Assembly: GCA_947063675.1 (NCBI GenBank)
Contig: CAMSTM010000015.1
Span: forward strand, 1-36,933
DNA length: 36,933 nt
Direction: 5' to 3'
Source of the DNA: an uncultured Lachnospiraceae bacterium
Lineage (GTDB): Bacteria; Bacillota; Clostridia; Lachnospirales; Lachnospiraceae
In this document: piece by piece, positions 1-8,956 of the stretch
How the letters are laid out: every line of letters starts with the position of its first letter
Position numbering within the stretch: position 1 is the stretch's first letter
Notes under the pieces: generated by a model
The model's input: the letters and a program-made list of their open reading frames with translations, nothing else
What the model was told of the DNA's origin: nothing
The model's database searches: none
Made by a program: the position numbers and the translations under genes

Positions 1-251
1 ATTGCCTGCCAGCATGGGGCATCGTCAAAAGTCGATGCATTGGTAATACCTCCCATCTCCGGGTCAATCCAGTAAGTAACGCTTTTTCCTGCGGAATCTT
101 CCGTTACCTTCGTCTCCTCTTCCACAGCCCCGCCGGATGAATTCGGGGTATTCCCGTCGTTTTCCACGGTACTTGAAGAATTTCCACAGGCTGTCAGTGA
201 TATCGTAAGCGCGCCTGCCAGTAACATAGATATGATTCGTTTCTTTTGCAT
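1..251 (-). CDS. Lipoprotein, probable extracellular solute-binding protein (N-terminal fragment, runs off window)
   Basis: Manual reverse-strand translation: MQKKRIISMLLAGALTISLTACGNSSSTVENDGNTPNSSGG...; signal peptide with LTAC lipobox and Ser/Asn-rich linker; lies downstream of an AraC-type regulator. Confidence 0.7.
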   Translation of the reverse strand, partial: MQKKRIISMLLAGALTISLTACGNSSSTVENDGNTPNSSGGAVEEETKVTEDSAGKSVTYWIDPEMGGITNASTFDDAPCWQA

Positions 252-435
252 AAAAAACTCCTTTCTGCTATCGCTGTCTGCTATCTCTAAGCAGAATATT
301 TAATACAGCCATCATAAAAGGAGTTTGTACAAAAAATCTATATTTATTTTTTTACGCTTCTATATTTTGTGCGTTTTTCCCACAAGTCAGTGATATCCAA
401 TTTTTTACCTTTCGCGTTTCTTTTACTTTTCCCTT

Positions 436-2712
436 CTAATCCTTTTCCAGAAAAAGCCCCGGCGTTCTTCCTTCGAATTTTTTAAAAAGCCTGATAAATG
501 TATTCTGGTTTTCAAAACCGGCTGCCTTCGCTGCTTCCGCCACCGTAATATTCTGTCGTCTCATGAGCTGCTTGGCATAATCAATCCTGACACCGTTAAT
601 GTAATTAAGGAGCCCTATCCCCGTATGTTCCTTAAAATACCGTGAAAGATAGGTGACATTCATATTCAGATATTCCGCCGCTTTAGATACATTAAAATCA
701 CACTCTTTATAATGTTCTTCCACGCAGTCCGTAATTTTTTCCACAGCAAAACCCTTTGCCGCCCTGTCTCTTTTCCTGCTTCTTTCGCATTCATCGGAAA
801 GCGCACCTGCCAATTCATCCACGAGATTCATGAGAGCCTCCCGTCCGCTTGTCTTCCGCAGGACATCCAAGGTATGGCCGATGCGTTCAAGTGCACTTTC
901 ACTTAAACAATTCTCCTCCGAGAGAGCTTTCATCATGCCGATGACAATATCCTCCATCAGGCACCAGGCGACCGGCAGAGAAATTCTCTGTTCCTGGAAA
1001 TTATTATCGTATATCATGTGAAGCAATTCTGTTGCGTCCGTTTTGTTTCCCGCAAGGACATAACGCACAAGAAGTTCCTCCTGAACCAGTGAATAGCGGA
1101 TTTGTCCATGCTCCGGCACTCCTGCCTCGTCGGAAACCTCACGGTTCTTCCTGCCAAATTTAAAGTATTTATAATCTAAAAGCTCACAGGCCTCCAGCCA
1201 GGCAAGATGAATCTCTGAAAAGCCTCTGTGGGGAGAACTAAAAGCATAGATTACCTCCCACCGATACTGCTCGGACAGAAAATGAAGCTTTTCCTTAAAG
1301 TGCTTAATAATCTCCTCTTTTCCCTCCCCATCTTTCAAATAAAAAAGCATTACCGGAAGCTCATTTTTTACCAGCATGGAACAACTGCCGTATTCTACAA
1401 ACTCCCGCCCTGAAAAAAGCTGTCCAAACACATCGGCAATATCATTCACTGATAAAAGCAACTCGGCATCCTCAATACTCACGTCAAAAATAGCCGTCAG
1501 AAAATACCCGTTATGGATTTTAACCCCAAGGCTTTCAATAATTTTCAGCAGGCTGCTCTCATCCAAATCAATACTGTTTTCCAGACAGAAACGTAGAAAT
1601 TCCAGTTTCAGCTGCTCTGCCTGCGCATTCTGCAAAATCTGAATAGATTTCAGCTCCGTATGCATATCCTGGAGGGCAAACCGCAGCTGCTCAAACTCAT
1701 TTTTAAGGCTCGTCTCGTGATTTCCCGCGGGGAAAGCTCTACTGAGCCTGCGAAGAGGAACGTAATTCACATAAACACCGCTGACTGCCACCAGAACGCC
1801 AAAGAACAGGGCTGCACATAAAATGGGAATTATGGTTTTAGGAACCCAGTCCGTCTTTGCAACGATGGACGACATTGGAAGAAGCGTAATCAGCTCCCAG
1901 TTTTCCACATTCAGACTTTCTCCTGCAATCCAATACTCTTCTCCTTCAATTTCAATCTCCGCTTCGTGGTTGTGATGCAGTCCGGCAAGCGCAAAAGCGG
2001 ATATCAGCTCTTCGTCTCCGTTACTGCAGAGAATTTCCCCCTTCTCATCCATCAGTATCATAGTACTGTCGGCAATCACTGTCCCGCTCTCAAGAATATT
2101 TTTCAGCACCTGATTGTCAAGTATCTGAATAAACATTCCTTTTGCTTTTTCACCCGCCCCTGCCATCGGTACGCCTGTCAGCATCGCAACCGTCTTTCCT
2201 CTGGCATCTCCGGCATCCAGAGCCAAGACACTGTTAAGGTATTTTCGGTTTAAAAGTTCCCTGTATTTATCTTGGCTCAATTCGCAAAAATTACCAAGTT
2301 CCCTTTTAAATGCAGCATTGTCATAAATCGTATAGGCAGAAATTGCTTTGTCAATATTCCCCAGATACAGATACAGGGCAATCTCATCCTGAACCGTAAG
2401 CATCTGATTAAGCAAACGTTCCTGCAACAATATCAAAGTATGATAATTAGCGCCATCAGGCTGTGAAGACAGCGCATAACTGACTACACCGGAGTCATTG
2501 CATATTTCAATTGCTCTGTTTTTCATCTTGTCAAAATATGACTGAATCGATTCGTTTGCCTGTTCCTGAAGGGTATCTGTGATATCTTTATACTCTTCTA
2601 TCAGCTTTCTGATTGCAAGCTTTTCCATAACAAAGCCCGATACAATAATCAAAACAAGCATCAAAACATAGGAAAAAATCCAACTGTATATTACACTGTG
2701 TTTTTTCTGCAA
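436..2712 (-). CDS. Membrane-anchored AraC family transcriptional regulator (N-terminal TM and sensor region, C-terminal AraC HTH)
   Basis: ORF 436..2742; C-terminal NVSKAAEYLNMNVTYLSRYFKEHTGIGLLNYINGVRIDYAKQLM...FENQNTFIRLFKKFEGRTPG is a typical AraC double HTH; two TM segments. Start at 2712 (TTG after GACGAGG) proposed; no nearby ATG. Confidence 0.88.
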   Translation of the reverse strand: MQKKHSVIYSWIFSYVLMLVLIIVSGFVMEKLAIRKLIEEYKDITDTLQEQANESIQSYFDKMKNRAIEICNDSGVVSYALSSQPDGANYHTLILLQERLLNQMLTVQDEIALYLYLGNIDKAISAYTIYDNAAFKRELGNFCELSQDKYRELLNRKYLNSVLALDAGDARGKTVAMLTGVPMAGAGEKAKGMFIQILDNQVLKNILESGTVIADSTMILMDEKGEILCSNGDEELISAFALAGLHHNHEAEIEIEGEEYWIAGESLNVENWELITLLPMSSIVAKTDWVPKTIIPILCAALFFGVLVAVSGVYVNYVPLRRLSRAFPAGNHETSLKNEFEQLRFALQDMHTELKSIQILQNAQAEQLKLEFLRFCLENSIDLDESSLLKIIESLGVKIHNGYFLTAIFDVSIEDAELLLSVNDIADVFGQLFSGREFVEYGSCSMLVKNELPVMLFYLKDGEGKEEIIKHFKEKLHFLSEQYRWEVIYAFSSPHRGFSEIHLAWLEACELLDYKYFKFGRKNREVSDEAGVPEHGQIRYSLVQEELLVRYVLAGNKTDATELLHMIYDNNFQEQRISLPVAWCLMEDIVIGMMKALSEENCLSESALERIGHTLDVLRKTSGREALMNLVDELAGALSDECERSRKRDRAAKGFAVEKITDCVEEHYKECDFNVSKAAEYLNMNVTYLSRYFKEHTGIGLLNYINGVRIDYAKQLMRRQNITVAEAAKAAGFENQNTFIRLFKKFEGRTPGLFLEKD

Positions 2713-2716
2713 AGAA

Positions 2717-5700
2717 TTATTCCTCGTCCTTCCTCTTAACAATCAGGTAAACTGCAATTCCAACCGCCGCGCTGGCGAGCAGAATAATCGCAATGATTGC
2801 CGCCGCCTTTACCGGTTCTTTCGCCGGCGTTTCCTCCTTTGCCAGGGCCATCGTCTCGATATCCTGTATTCTGGCCTGTTCAAATTGTTCAGCCTTTTCC
2901 GCAAGCAGATTTTCTTTCGTGTTATTGCTGATGATAATCACATAATCGGAAGCATGTGAAAATGCAAAAGCCGCTTCCTTTGTGCTGCTGATTTCAGAGG
3001 CGCACATAAATTCAAAAGCCTCCGCATCTTCATTATAATAAAACAGGTTCGCATACTGGCCGACTTCCGCATCCTCTAATTTTACGGAAAGCTGCATCGT
3101 AAATCCGAATTCGCCGTCATGGGCAAGGGCCATTTCTACATATTGCTCATTTTCAGTCAGTATTTTCAGCTTGTCTTTCGGTATCCGGCTGTCGCCTAAT
3201 GTCACTTTCAGGTCGATATCGCTGAACTCCTCTGCATTTATTTCGCTTCCGTCAATTGTCCAGCTTGCATTATCGCTGACCTTAAGAACAACCTCCGTTC
3301 CCTGTTCGCTAATCTGCTTTAGGGTCTCCGCATAAATCATTCCTGTCTTGCTCATATCCATGATAACGCTCTCCCCGTCGTCAGAAAGAGTATGAGGCTT
3401 TGGCGTTTGAGCTGTTATCCTGATACCGGAAGACGAGGTGTTGCCAGCCGCATCTGCTGGAGAATTTTCAGAACTGCCGGCCGGAGGATTCTCATCAGTG
3501 CCTGTCATTGCCGCGGGTGTTGACGGAATCTGCTGTCCGCTGCCGCCCTGTCCGTTATTATTATTGTTTTGTTCCTGGTTCTCATTGCCGTTCTGACTGT
3601 TATTATTGTCCGGGTCATTATTTTCATTTTGTTCCGGTCTGTTTTCAGGCGCCGGGTCCACAGGCTTATTCTCAGAACCTCCCGCTGCGGTCGGCGCTGC
3701 CGTCGGTGTTGCTTTTGGCGTAGCCGTAACCGAAGGGTTTGCCGTGGACTCCGGCTTCGCTGTTGCCTCTGCCGCAGGAGTATTTGTCGGCTTAACCGTC
3801 GGCTTTGATGTGGGCTTTTCGGTCGGTTTCAACGTCGGTTTTACAACAGGCTTCTCAGTGGCTTCAGGCTTTTCAGACGGTTTGACCGTTGCAGTCGGCT
3901 TTGCCGTTACAGCCGGCGTTGCCGTTGCCGCAGAATCATTATCCGGAACTGCCGTTGGTTTCTCCGTTGGCATACCTGTCGGCCTTGTTGTCGCAGCCGG
4001 CTTTCCCGTTGGCGTTGCCGACGGCCTTGTTGTCGCGGCCGGTTTTTCTGTTGGTGTCGGTTTTAATGCTGGCGTCGATGACGGTGTCACGGCAGGCTTC
4101 GTCGTCGGCGTTAATGTCGGTGTCGCTGTAGGCTTTAGTGTGGGCGTCGCTGTAGGCTTTACCGTAGGTGTCGCCGTGGGCCTTTCTGTCGGCGTCGCTG
4201 TAGGTTTTACCGTAGGTGTTGCCGTGGGCTTTTCTGTTGGCGTTGCCGTGGGCTTTTCTGTTGCTGCACTTTGACCGGGCACAGGGCATGCCGCCGACGG
4301 CATATTGTCGTAAACCGGAATCTTAAACACAAAGGAATTGTTCAGGGAACCGGTTTCCACATAAGCCCTTCTCACCATGGAAGATTCCGTTTCGGGAGCC
4401 GAAATGTTCTGCATATATTGATGGGTAAATAAAGTACCGTCGCTGTTGTCCACATCAAATTTCTGCAGATACAGCGTATCCTGTCCTCTCAGGATATAAT
4501 TTTTTGCGATAATCCCTGCTCCGCCCTTCAAAGACGCATAGTGGGAGTTCCACCCTTCCTTGACGGCCCTTGCCAGCCCCGATTCAATTACCTGTTTTGT
4601 TGTTGTACCGGAAGCTCCGATATTGTAATAATTATAATAGCCCTTATATGCCGGCACTTCCGTATAATTTCCGGAAATCAGAGGAGACTTTCCCTCTCCC
4701 TGCTCCTGATAAACACGGCACGCCAGATGAAAGGGGCTTACCTTTAAGGACACGCCTATCTGGAAAAAGGCCTCCGCATAGGACATGCCGGCACCCGGCA
4801 CCTCCCCTTTCATAAAAGTGCTCTTTAATATATTCTGCACCGCCGATTTGGAATGATAGGAAGGATTATAAGTCAATTGTTCAAACTGAAAAACTCTGGT
4901 CTCGTCCAGAAAATTTCTGGGATCCAGATAGTATTTTACCGCCTGCTCGGAAGCATAATACCACCCGGGGCTGTGCCGCTCCTTGCGGTATGCTTCCCCC
5001 TTACTGCTGTGAACCAGGCTTCTGTCCTTATAGCATTCTTCCTTAACCACTCTTGACCAGTCGAGTTTTGTGTTTTGTCTTACAAAAATCCAGTCGGGGT
5101 GGGCCTGTTTTAATCGAATCAGCTTATCCTGATAGGAGGCTGGAAACTGCTCGATATCAGGGTATCCTCCTGTGGCGGCAAACACAGACGTTTTGGGGAA
5201 ATAGGTATCCTCCCATTCCAGAAAATGCTCGTTGGAATAGGCCAGATAATCCCGCAGCACATAGCCTTTGAAAGCCGTCCCGCCTTTCTCAAAAGCCACC
5301 TGATACCAGAGGTTGAATTCATCATCCACTTCTACCCCTTTGATAACTGTCATTGCACCTGAAGGGATACTGGCCACTGTCTCTCCGTCAAAGTCCGCCG
5401 CGTCCTTCACATCGTAGCTGTCGCAGAGATAGACAAGCGCCATCAGAGTTTCCTCACCGGCAAGATTTTCCAAATCTTCCTGCGCCTGCCTTATGTATGC
5501 CCAAAGCTCCTCGTCCTCTTCGGAATCCATTTCAGGCGCCGATTCCTCTCCGTCTTTTTGGCTTCCGTCTTCTTCAAATTCCTCTTCATTTTCTATATCT
5601 GTATCCTCTTGACCATCCTGGTCATCTTCTTGACCGGCCTCCTCATCTTCTGTTCCTTCAATAGAAACCGTGTCGTCCGTCTCTGATGCCCATGCCACAA

Positions 5701-5770
5701 AACCTGACTGCAAAAAAATAACCATGCACAACAGAAACGCTAAAATACTTTTTAATCTTCTTTTGTTCAT
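2717..5770 (-). CDS. Secreted/anchored N-acetylglucosaminidase (GH73-like) with TPT-rich repeat linker and C-terminal TM anchor
   Basis: Signal peptide, acidic region, SH3-like segment, glucosaminidase-like core (HPDWIFVRQNTKLDWSRVV..., YYNYYNIGASG, SGLARAVKEGW), TPTxKPTA repeats, C-terminal TM plus KRKDEE. Confidence 0.82.
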   Translation of the reverse strand: MNKRRLKSILAFLLCMVIFLQSGFVAWASETDDTVSIEGTEDEEAGQEDDQDGQEDTDIENEEEFEEDGSQKDGEESAPEMDSEEDEELWAYIRQAQEDLENLAGEETLMALVYLCDSYDVKDAADFDGETVASIPSGAMTVIKGVEVDDEFNLWYQVAFEKGGTAFKGYVLRDYLAYSNEHFLEWEDTYFPKTSVFAATGGYPDIEQFPASYQDKLIRLKQAHPDWIFVRQNTKLDWSRVVKEECYKDRSLVHSSKGEAYRKERHSPGWYYASEQAVKYYLDPRNFLDETRVFQFEQLTYNPSYHSKSAVQNILKSTFMKGEVPGAGMSYAEAFFQIGVSLKVSPFHLACRVYQEQGEGKSPLISGNYTEVPAYKGYYNYYNIGASGTTTKQVIESGLARAVKEGWNSHYASLKGGAGIIAKNYILRGQDTLYLQKFDVDNSDGTLFTHQYMQNISAPETESSMVRRAYVETGSLNNSFVFKIPVYDNMPSAACPVPGQSAATEKPTATPTEKPTATPTVKPTATPTERPTATPTVKPTATPTLKPTATPTLTPTTKPAVTPSSTPALKPTPTEKPAATTRPSATPTGKPAATTRPTGMPTEKPTAVPDNDSAATATPAVTAKPTATVKPSEKPEATEKPVVKPTLKPTEKPTSKPTVKPTNTPAAEATAKPESTANPSVTATPKATPTAAPTAAGGSENKPVDPAPENRPEQNENNDPDNNNSQNGNENQEQNNNNNGQGGSGQQIPSTPAAMTGTDENPPAGSSENSPADAAGNTSSSGIRITAQTPKPHTLSDDGESVIMDMSKTGMIYAETLKQISEQGTEVVLKVSDNASWTIDGSEINAEEFSDIDLKVTLGDSRIPKDKLKILTENEQYVEMALAHDGEFGFTMQLSVKLEDAEVGQYANLFYYNEDAEAFEFMCASEISSTKEAAFAFSHASDYVIIISNNTKENLLAEKAEQFEQARIQDIETMALAKEETPAKEPVKAAAIIAIILLASAAVGIAVYLIVKRKDEE
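3930..4275 (-). repeat. Degenerate 24-bp coding tandem repeat (KPTATPTx units)
   Basis: Protein ...TEKPTATPTEKPTATPTVKPTATPTERPTATPTVKPTATPTLKPTATPT...; DNA shows repeating gtaggctttaccgtaggtgtcgcc-like units. Confidence 0.85.
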
Positions 5771-5871
5771 CGTTTTTCACCCTGTGTAATATTAATATAC
5801 TTCACCTTACCGGTATTAAGCCCCCTTTGTCAAGAGGTAAATTATGAAGTATCGGGAAAAGGCCTCCTGCA

Positions 5872-6867
5872 TTATCTCTCCCCCGGAAAATAAATGCCCG
5901 CTCCTTTTCTTGCCTCCTCAAGAACCTCCACCGTCTGCTCCATAACGGCAAGCCCCTGATAAACAGCCCCGTAATCGTCATTCAGCAAAAGCTTTGTCAG
6001 TGCCGAAACCTCGTAAAACCATCTGTCAGGATTCGTCTGCCGGTTAATGGTTTTCTCTGAATCCTTCGTAACAATACGGACTTCGGCGATTCCGTTGCTT
6101 CCGTCTTTTATATAAATGTAGCCCTTCTCCCCTTCAATCTGAAAGGAATTTACCCCAAAGGTGTCCTTCGCCCCCGCCGACTCACTCACAAAGCTGTCGT
6201 ATTGCATCACTAAAATTCCTGACGTGTCCGCCAGATTTTCATAAATATTAGGGAAATACACCACCTTTTCCGGTTTTCCAAAAAGGGCGACATTCAGGTA
6301 CACATTATAATAGTTAATGTCCATCAAAGCCCCGCCGCCATACTGCGGGTTGAAAACGTTAGGCACCTCTCCTGCCTTAAGCCGGTCATAACGACCAGAA
6401 TACTGACTGTAATTGCCCAGCACAAGCTTCACTCTGCCGATTTGCAAAAGCGCGCTTTTTATCGCCTCAAAATTAGGAAGAAAGTATGTGGGCGTGGCGT
6501 CTGCCAGAAGCAAATGCTTTTCTTTTGCCAGGGCGCTGAGCTCCCGGGCCTGCTCTGCTCTGGTGCAGAAGGGCTTTTCACAAATTACGTGCTTTCCCGC
6601 CTGCAGCGCCTTTTTCACCTGCTCATAGTGCAGGAGATTTGGCGAGGCAATATAAACTGTATTCATTTCCTCATCCGCCAGAAAGGCGTCAAAAGCCGTA
6701 TATACCTTATTATTATCCAGCCCGTATTCCGACGCAAGCATACATCCCTTTTCCATGCTCCTTGAATACACCGCCGCCAGACGGATGCCCTCTGTGATTT
6801 TTACGTTGTCGAGTATGGAATGTACGATAGCGCCGGTACCGACGGTTCCTAATCTGATTTCTTTCAT
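5872..6867 (-). CDS. Gfo/Idh/MocA family oxidoreductase
   Basis: N-terminal RLGTVGTGAIVHSIL Rossmann motif; GKHVICEKPFCT motif typical of the family. Confidence 0.92.
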   Translation of the reverse strand: MKEIRLGTVGTGAIVHSILDNVKITEGIRLAAVYSRSMEKGCMLASEYGLDNNKVYTAFDAFLADEEMNTVYIASPNLLHYEQVKKALQAGKHVICEKPFCTRAEQARELSALAKEKHLLLADATPTYFLPNFEAIKSALLQIGRVKLVLGNYSQYSGRYDRLKAGEVPNVFNPQYGGGALMDINYYNVYLNVALFGKPEKVVYFPNIYENLADTSGILVMQYDSFVSESAGAKDTFGVNSFQIEGEKGYIYIKDGSNGIAEVRIVTKDSEKTINRQTNPDRWFYEVSALTKLLLNDDYGAVYQGLAVMEQTVEVLEEARKGAGIYFPGER

Positions 6868-7031
6868 TTTAATATTGCTCCTTCCGTATTTTTCTAGCAG
6901 ACCGCAAAGCCCCGCTTTCAGAGCTGCTGGGAAGTTATATCTGCGCTTTGAAATCTAATATGTATGACCTATTATATCACGTTTTCAAATTTTGTCTGTC
7001 ATTTTATCAATCCTTCCTCCCAATCTCCAAG

Positions 7032-7060
7032 CAAAAAAGCAGCCCCTTTCAAAGCTGCCT
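7032..7060 (-). terminator. Rho-independent terminator after sigF
   Basis: Minus strand GCAGC-TTTGAAAGGG-GCTGC-TTTTTT directly downstream of sigF stop. Confidence 0.8.
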
Positions 7061-7079
7061 TAACGCAAAATCTTTCCTG

Positions 7080-7808
7080 TTAACTTCTCTCCCCCATCTT
7101 CTGCCGCATATCCAGCAGAATCTTCTTCTCCAGTCTGCTCACCTGAACCTGGCTGATGCCCAGCACCTTCGCCACCTCGGTCTGGGTCTTATCCTGATAG
7201 TAGCGAAGCTTAATCAGCTTCTGCTCCTTTTGCGGCAGACCGCTGATAAGCTGACTGAGCACCATATGATTTAAGACCAGCTCCTGTTCGTTCTGCTTTT
7301 CGTCCGCAAGCTGGTCAACGAGAAAAATTTCATTGCCGTCATTCTGGTAAACCGATTTATAGATGGATTCCACCTGCACGTTGGCTTCCATGGCCATCAC
7401 CACTTCCTCGTCGGTGAGCGCGGCTTCCCTTGCCACCTCCGCAAGGGTAGGCTCACGGTTCAGCTTATTGCCCAGCCGCTCCGTTGCATACCTGACCTTC
7501 ATTCCGTTTTCCTTTAAGGTCCGGGACACCTTCACCATCCCGTCATCCCGGAGGAAACGTTTGATTTCCCCGGTAATCAGGGGAACGGCATAGGTGGAAA
7601 ACTTCACGTCGTAGCTGGTGTCAAATTTATCTATGGATTTTATCAGTCCAATCACGCCAATCTGAAACAAATCCTCCGCATCATAGCCCCTTCCCAGAAA
7701 TCGCTTTACAATATGATGCACCAGCCCCAGATTCTGTTCTATCAGTACTTCTCTTGCTTTCTTTTCTCCTGACTGTGCTTTCCTGATAAGTACTGCATTC
7801 TCCGACAT
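7080..7808 (-). CDS. sigF: RNA polymerase sporulation sigma factor SigF
   Basis: Sigma-70 family regions (AEDLFQIGVIGLIKSIDKFD, FSTYAVPLITGEIKRFLRDDG, QTEVAKVLGISQVQVSRLEKKIL); third gene of spoIIA operon. Confidence 0.96.
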   Translation of the reverse strand: MSENAVLIRKAQSGEKKAREVLIEQNLGLVHHIVKRFLGRGYDAEDLFQIGVIGLIKSIDKFDTSYDVKFSTYAVPLITGEIKRFLRDDGMVKVSRTLKENGMKVRYATERLGNKLNREPTLAEVAREAALTDEEVVMAMEANVQVESIYKSVYQNDGNEIFLVDQLADEKQNEQELVLNHMVLSQLISGLPQKEQKLIKLRYYQDKTQTEVAKVLGISQVQVSRLEKKILLDMRQKMGERS

Positions 7809-7811
7809 AGG

Positions 7812-8330
7812 CTATTCCTCTTGTTCAATCCATGACGTAACACCCATTTTCTTTTTCATCAGTATCACTGTGCCGCAGCCCGGCTTTGAAATAACCTCCA
7901 AATCATCCATGAACGCCTCCATAAAGGAAAATCCCATTCCCGACCTTTCCATATCCGGCCTTGAGGTATAAAGCGGCTCCATTGCCTGCTCGATATTCTC
8001 TATCCCCTTGCCCGTGTCCCTGACCTCTATGTGCAGCACATCCTCCTCTATCAGACAGTGCATGTAGATTTTTCCCGGGCCTTCTATCTGATTACTTTTC
8101 ATAAATTCATCGTCATAGCCGTGAATGACGGAATTTGTCACCGCCTCCGAGACTGCTGTCTTGATATCTGAAATTTCTTCCATCGTAGGGTCTAAAGGCG
8201 CTACAAAGGCAGCCGCCGTGACTCTGGCAAAGGACTCGTTTTCCGAAAGCGCGTCAAAGGTAATTTCCATTTCATTTCTCTGGCTTGTCCTCTTAATCTT
8301 TTTCTTTTCCATTTTCTGTCCTGTCTTCAT
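7812..8330 (-). CDS. spoIIAB: Anti-sigma F factor SpoIIAB
   Basis: EMEITFDALSENESFARVTAAAFVAPLDPTMEEISDIKTAVSEAVTNSVIHGY, RSGMGFSFMEAFMDD; GHKL serine kinase. Confidence 0.96.
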   Translation of the reverse strand: MKTGQKMEKKKIKRTSQRNEMEITFDALSENESFARVTAAAFVAPLDPTMEEISDIKTAVSEAVTNSVIHGYDDEFMKSNQIEGPGKIYMHCLIEEDVLHIEVRDTGKGIENIEQAMEPLYTSRPDMERSGMGFSFMEAFMDDLEVISKPGCGTVILMKKKMGVTSWIEQEE

Positions 8331-8367
8331 TTTCTTTTCCTTTCATTGTTTTTTAAGTAAAATTTTC

Positions 8368-8676
8368 TCATTCCATGATTTCTATTACCTTATGTAAGCC
8401 GCAAATCATCAGAGTCCTCTTAATTCTTGCATCGGTGTTAATGGCAAATACTTTTCCCCCGAAATAGGATATCTTTTTGTACCGCCCGATAATAATTCCA
8501 ATTCCGGAGCTGTCCATAAAGCGTGTGTCCTCAAAATCAAAAACCACGTTTCCCACGCCCTCTTTCATTATGTACTCATCGGCCGCCCTGCTGATAAAAA
8601 CTGATTTGTGATGGTCTACCTCCTCGGGCATTTTCACCATCAGATAATTGTCAATCACCTTAAAATTTTCTTCCAT
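8368..8676 (-). CDS. spoIIAA: Anti-anti-sigma F factor SpoIIAA (STAS)
   Basis: STAS motif VVFDFEDTRFMDSSGIGIIIGRYK; first gene of spoIIA operon. Confidence 0.95.
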   Translation of the reverse strand: MEENFKVIDNYLMVKMPEEVDHHKSVFISRAADEYIMKEGVGNVVFDFEDTRFMDSSGIGIIIGRYKKISYFGGKVFAINTDARIKRTLMICGLHKVIEIME

Positions 8677-8698
8677 AATTAATTCCCCTTTTTCATAT

Positions 8699-8910
8699 AC
8701 TCGCGCCGCGCCTCATGGGAATGCAGGCAGTCCCGCGCGGCTCATTGCTCGCGCCGCTCGGCTGTCGCCTCGCTGTACGCGGCATTCGTCAGATGCGTGT
8801 GCAAGCAGTCCCGCGCGGCTCATTGCTCGCGCCGCTCGGCTGTCGCCTCGCTGTACGCGGCATTCGTCAGATGCGTGTGCAAGCACCCGCGCCTGACTCA
8901 TTGCTCGCGC
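8699..8910. repeat. GC-rich tandem repeat, 78-bp period: two complete copies (8727-8804, 8805-8882) flanked by degenerate partial copies
   Basis: gcagtcccgcgcggctcattgctcgcgccgctcggctgtcgcctcgctgtacgcggcattcgtcagatgcgtgtgcaa occurs twice identically; partial copies at 8699-8726 and 8883-8910. Confidence 0.93.
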
Positions 8911-8947
8911 AAAAAAGAGAACAAACCCGTTGTTTGTTCTCTTTCGT
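8911..8947 (-). terminator. Rho-independent terminator of the TPR gene (possibly bidirectional)
   Basis: Perfect 13-bp stem aaagagaacaaac/gtttgttctcttt (8914-8926/8932-8944), minus-strand T run. Confidence 0.85.
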
Positions 8948-8956
8948 GTTTTATAC

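Noticed and set aside
3606-4274. 222-aa plus-strand ORF (GVAVGFSVGVAVG...) and 116-aa minus alternative-frame ORF 3939..4289
   Set aside because: Both are alternative-frame readings of the KPTATPT repeat in the glucosaminidase gene.
5797-5852. Inverted repeat atacttca/tgaagtat between the glucosaminidase and oxidoreductase genes
   Set aside because: Short and AT-rich; compatible with an ordinary terminator or operator, not distinctive enough.
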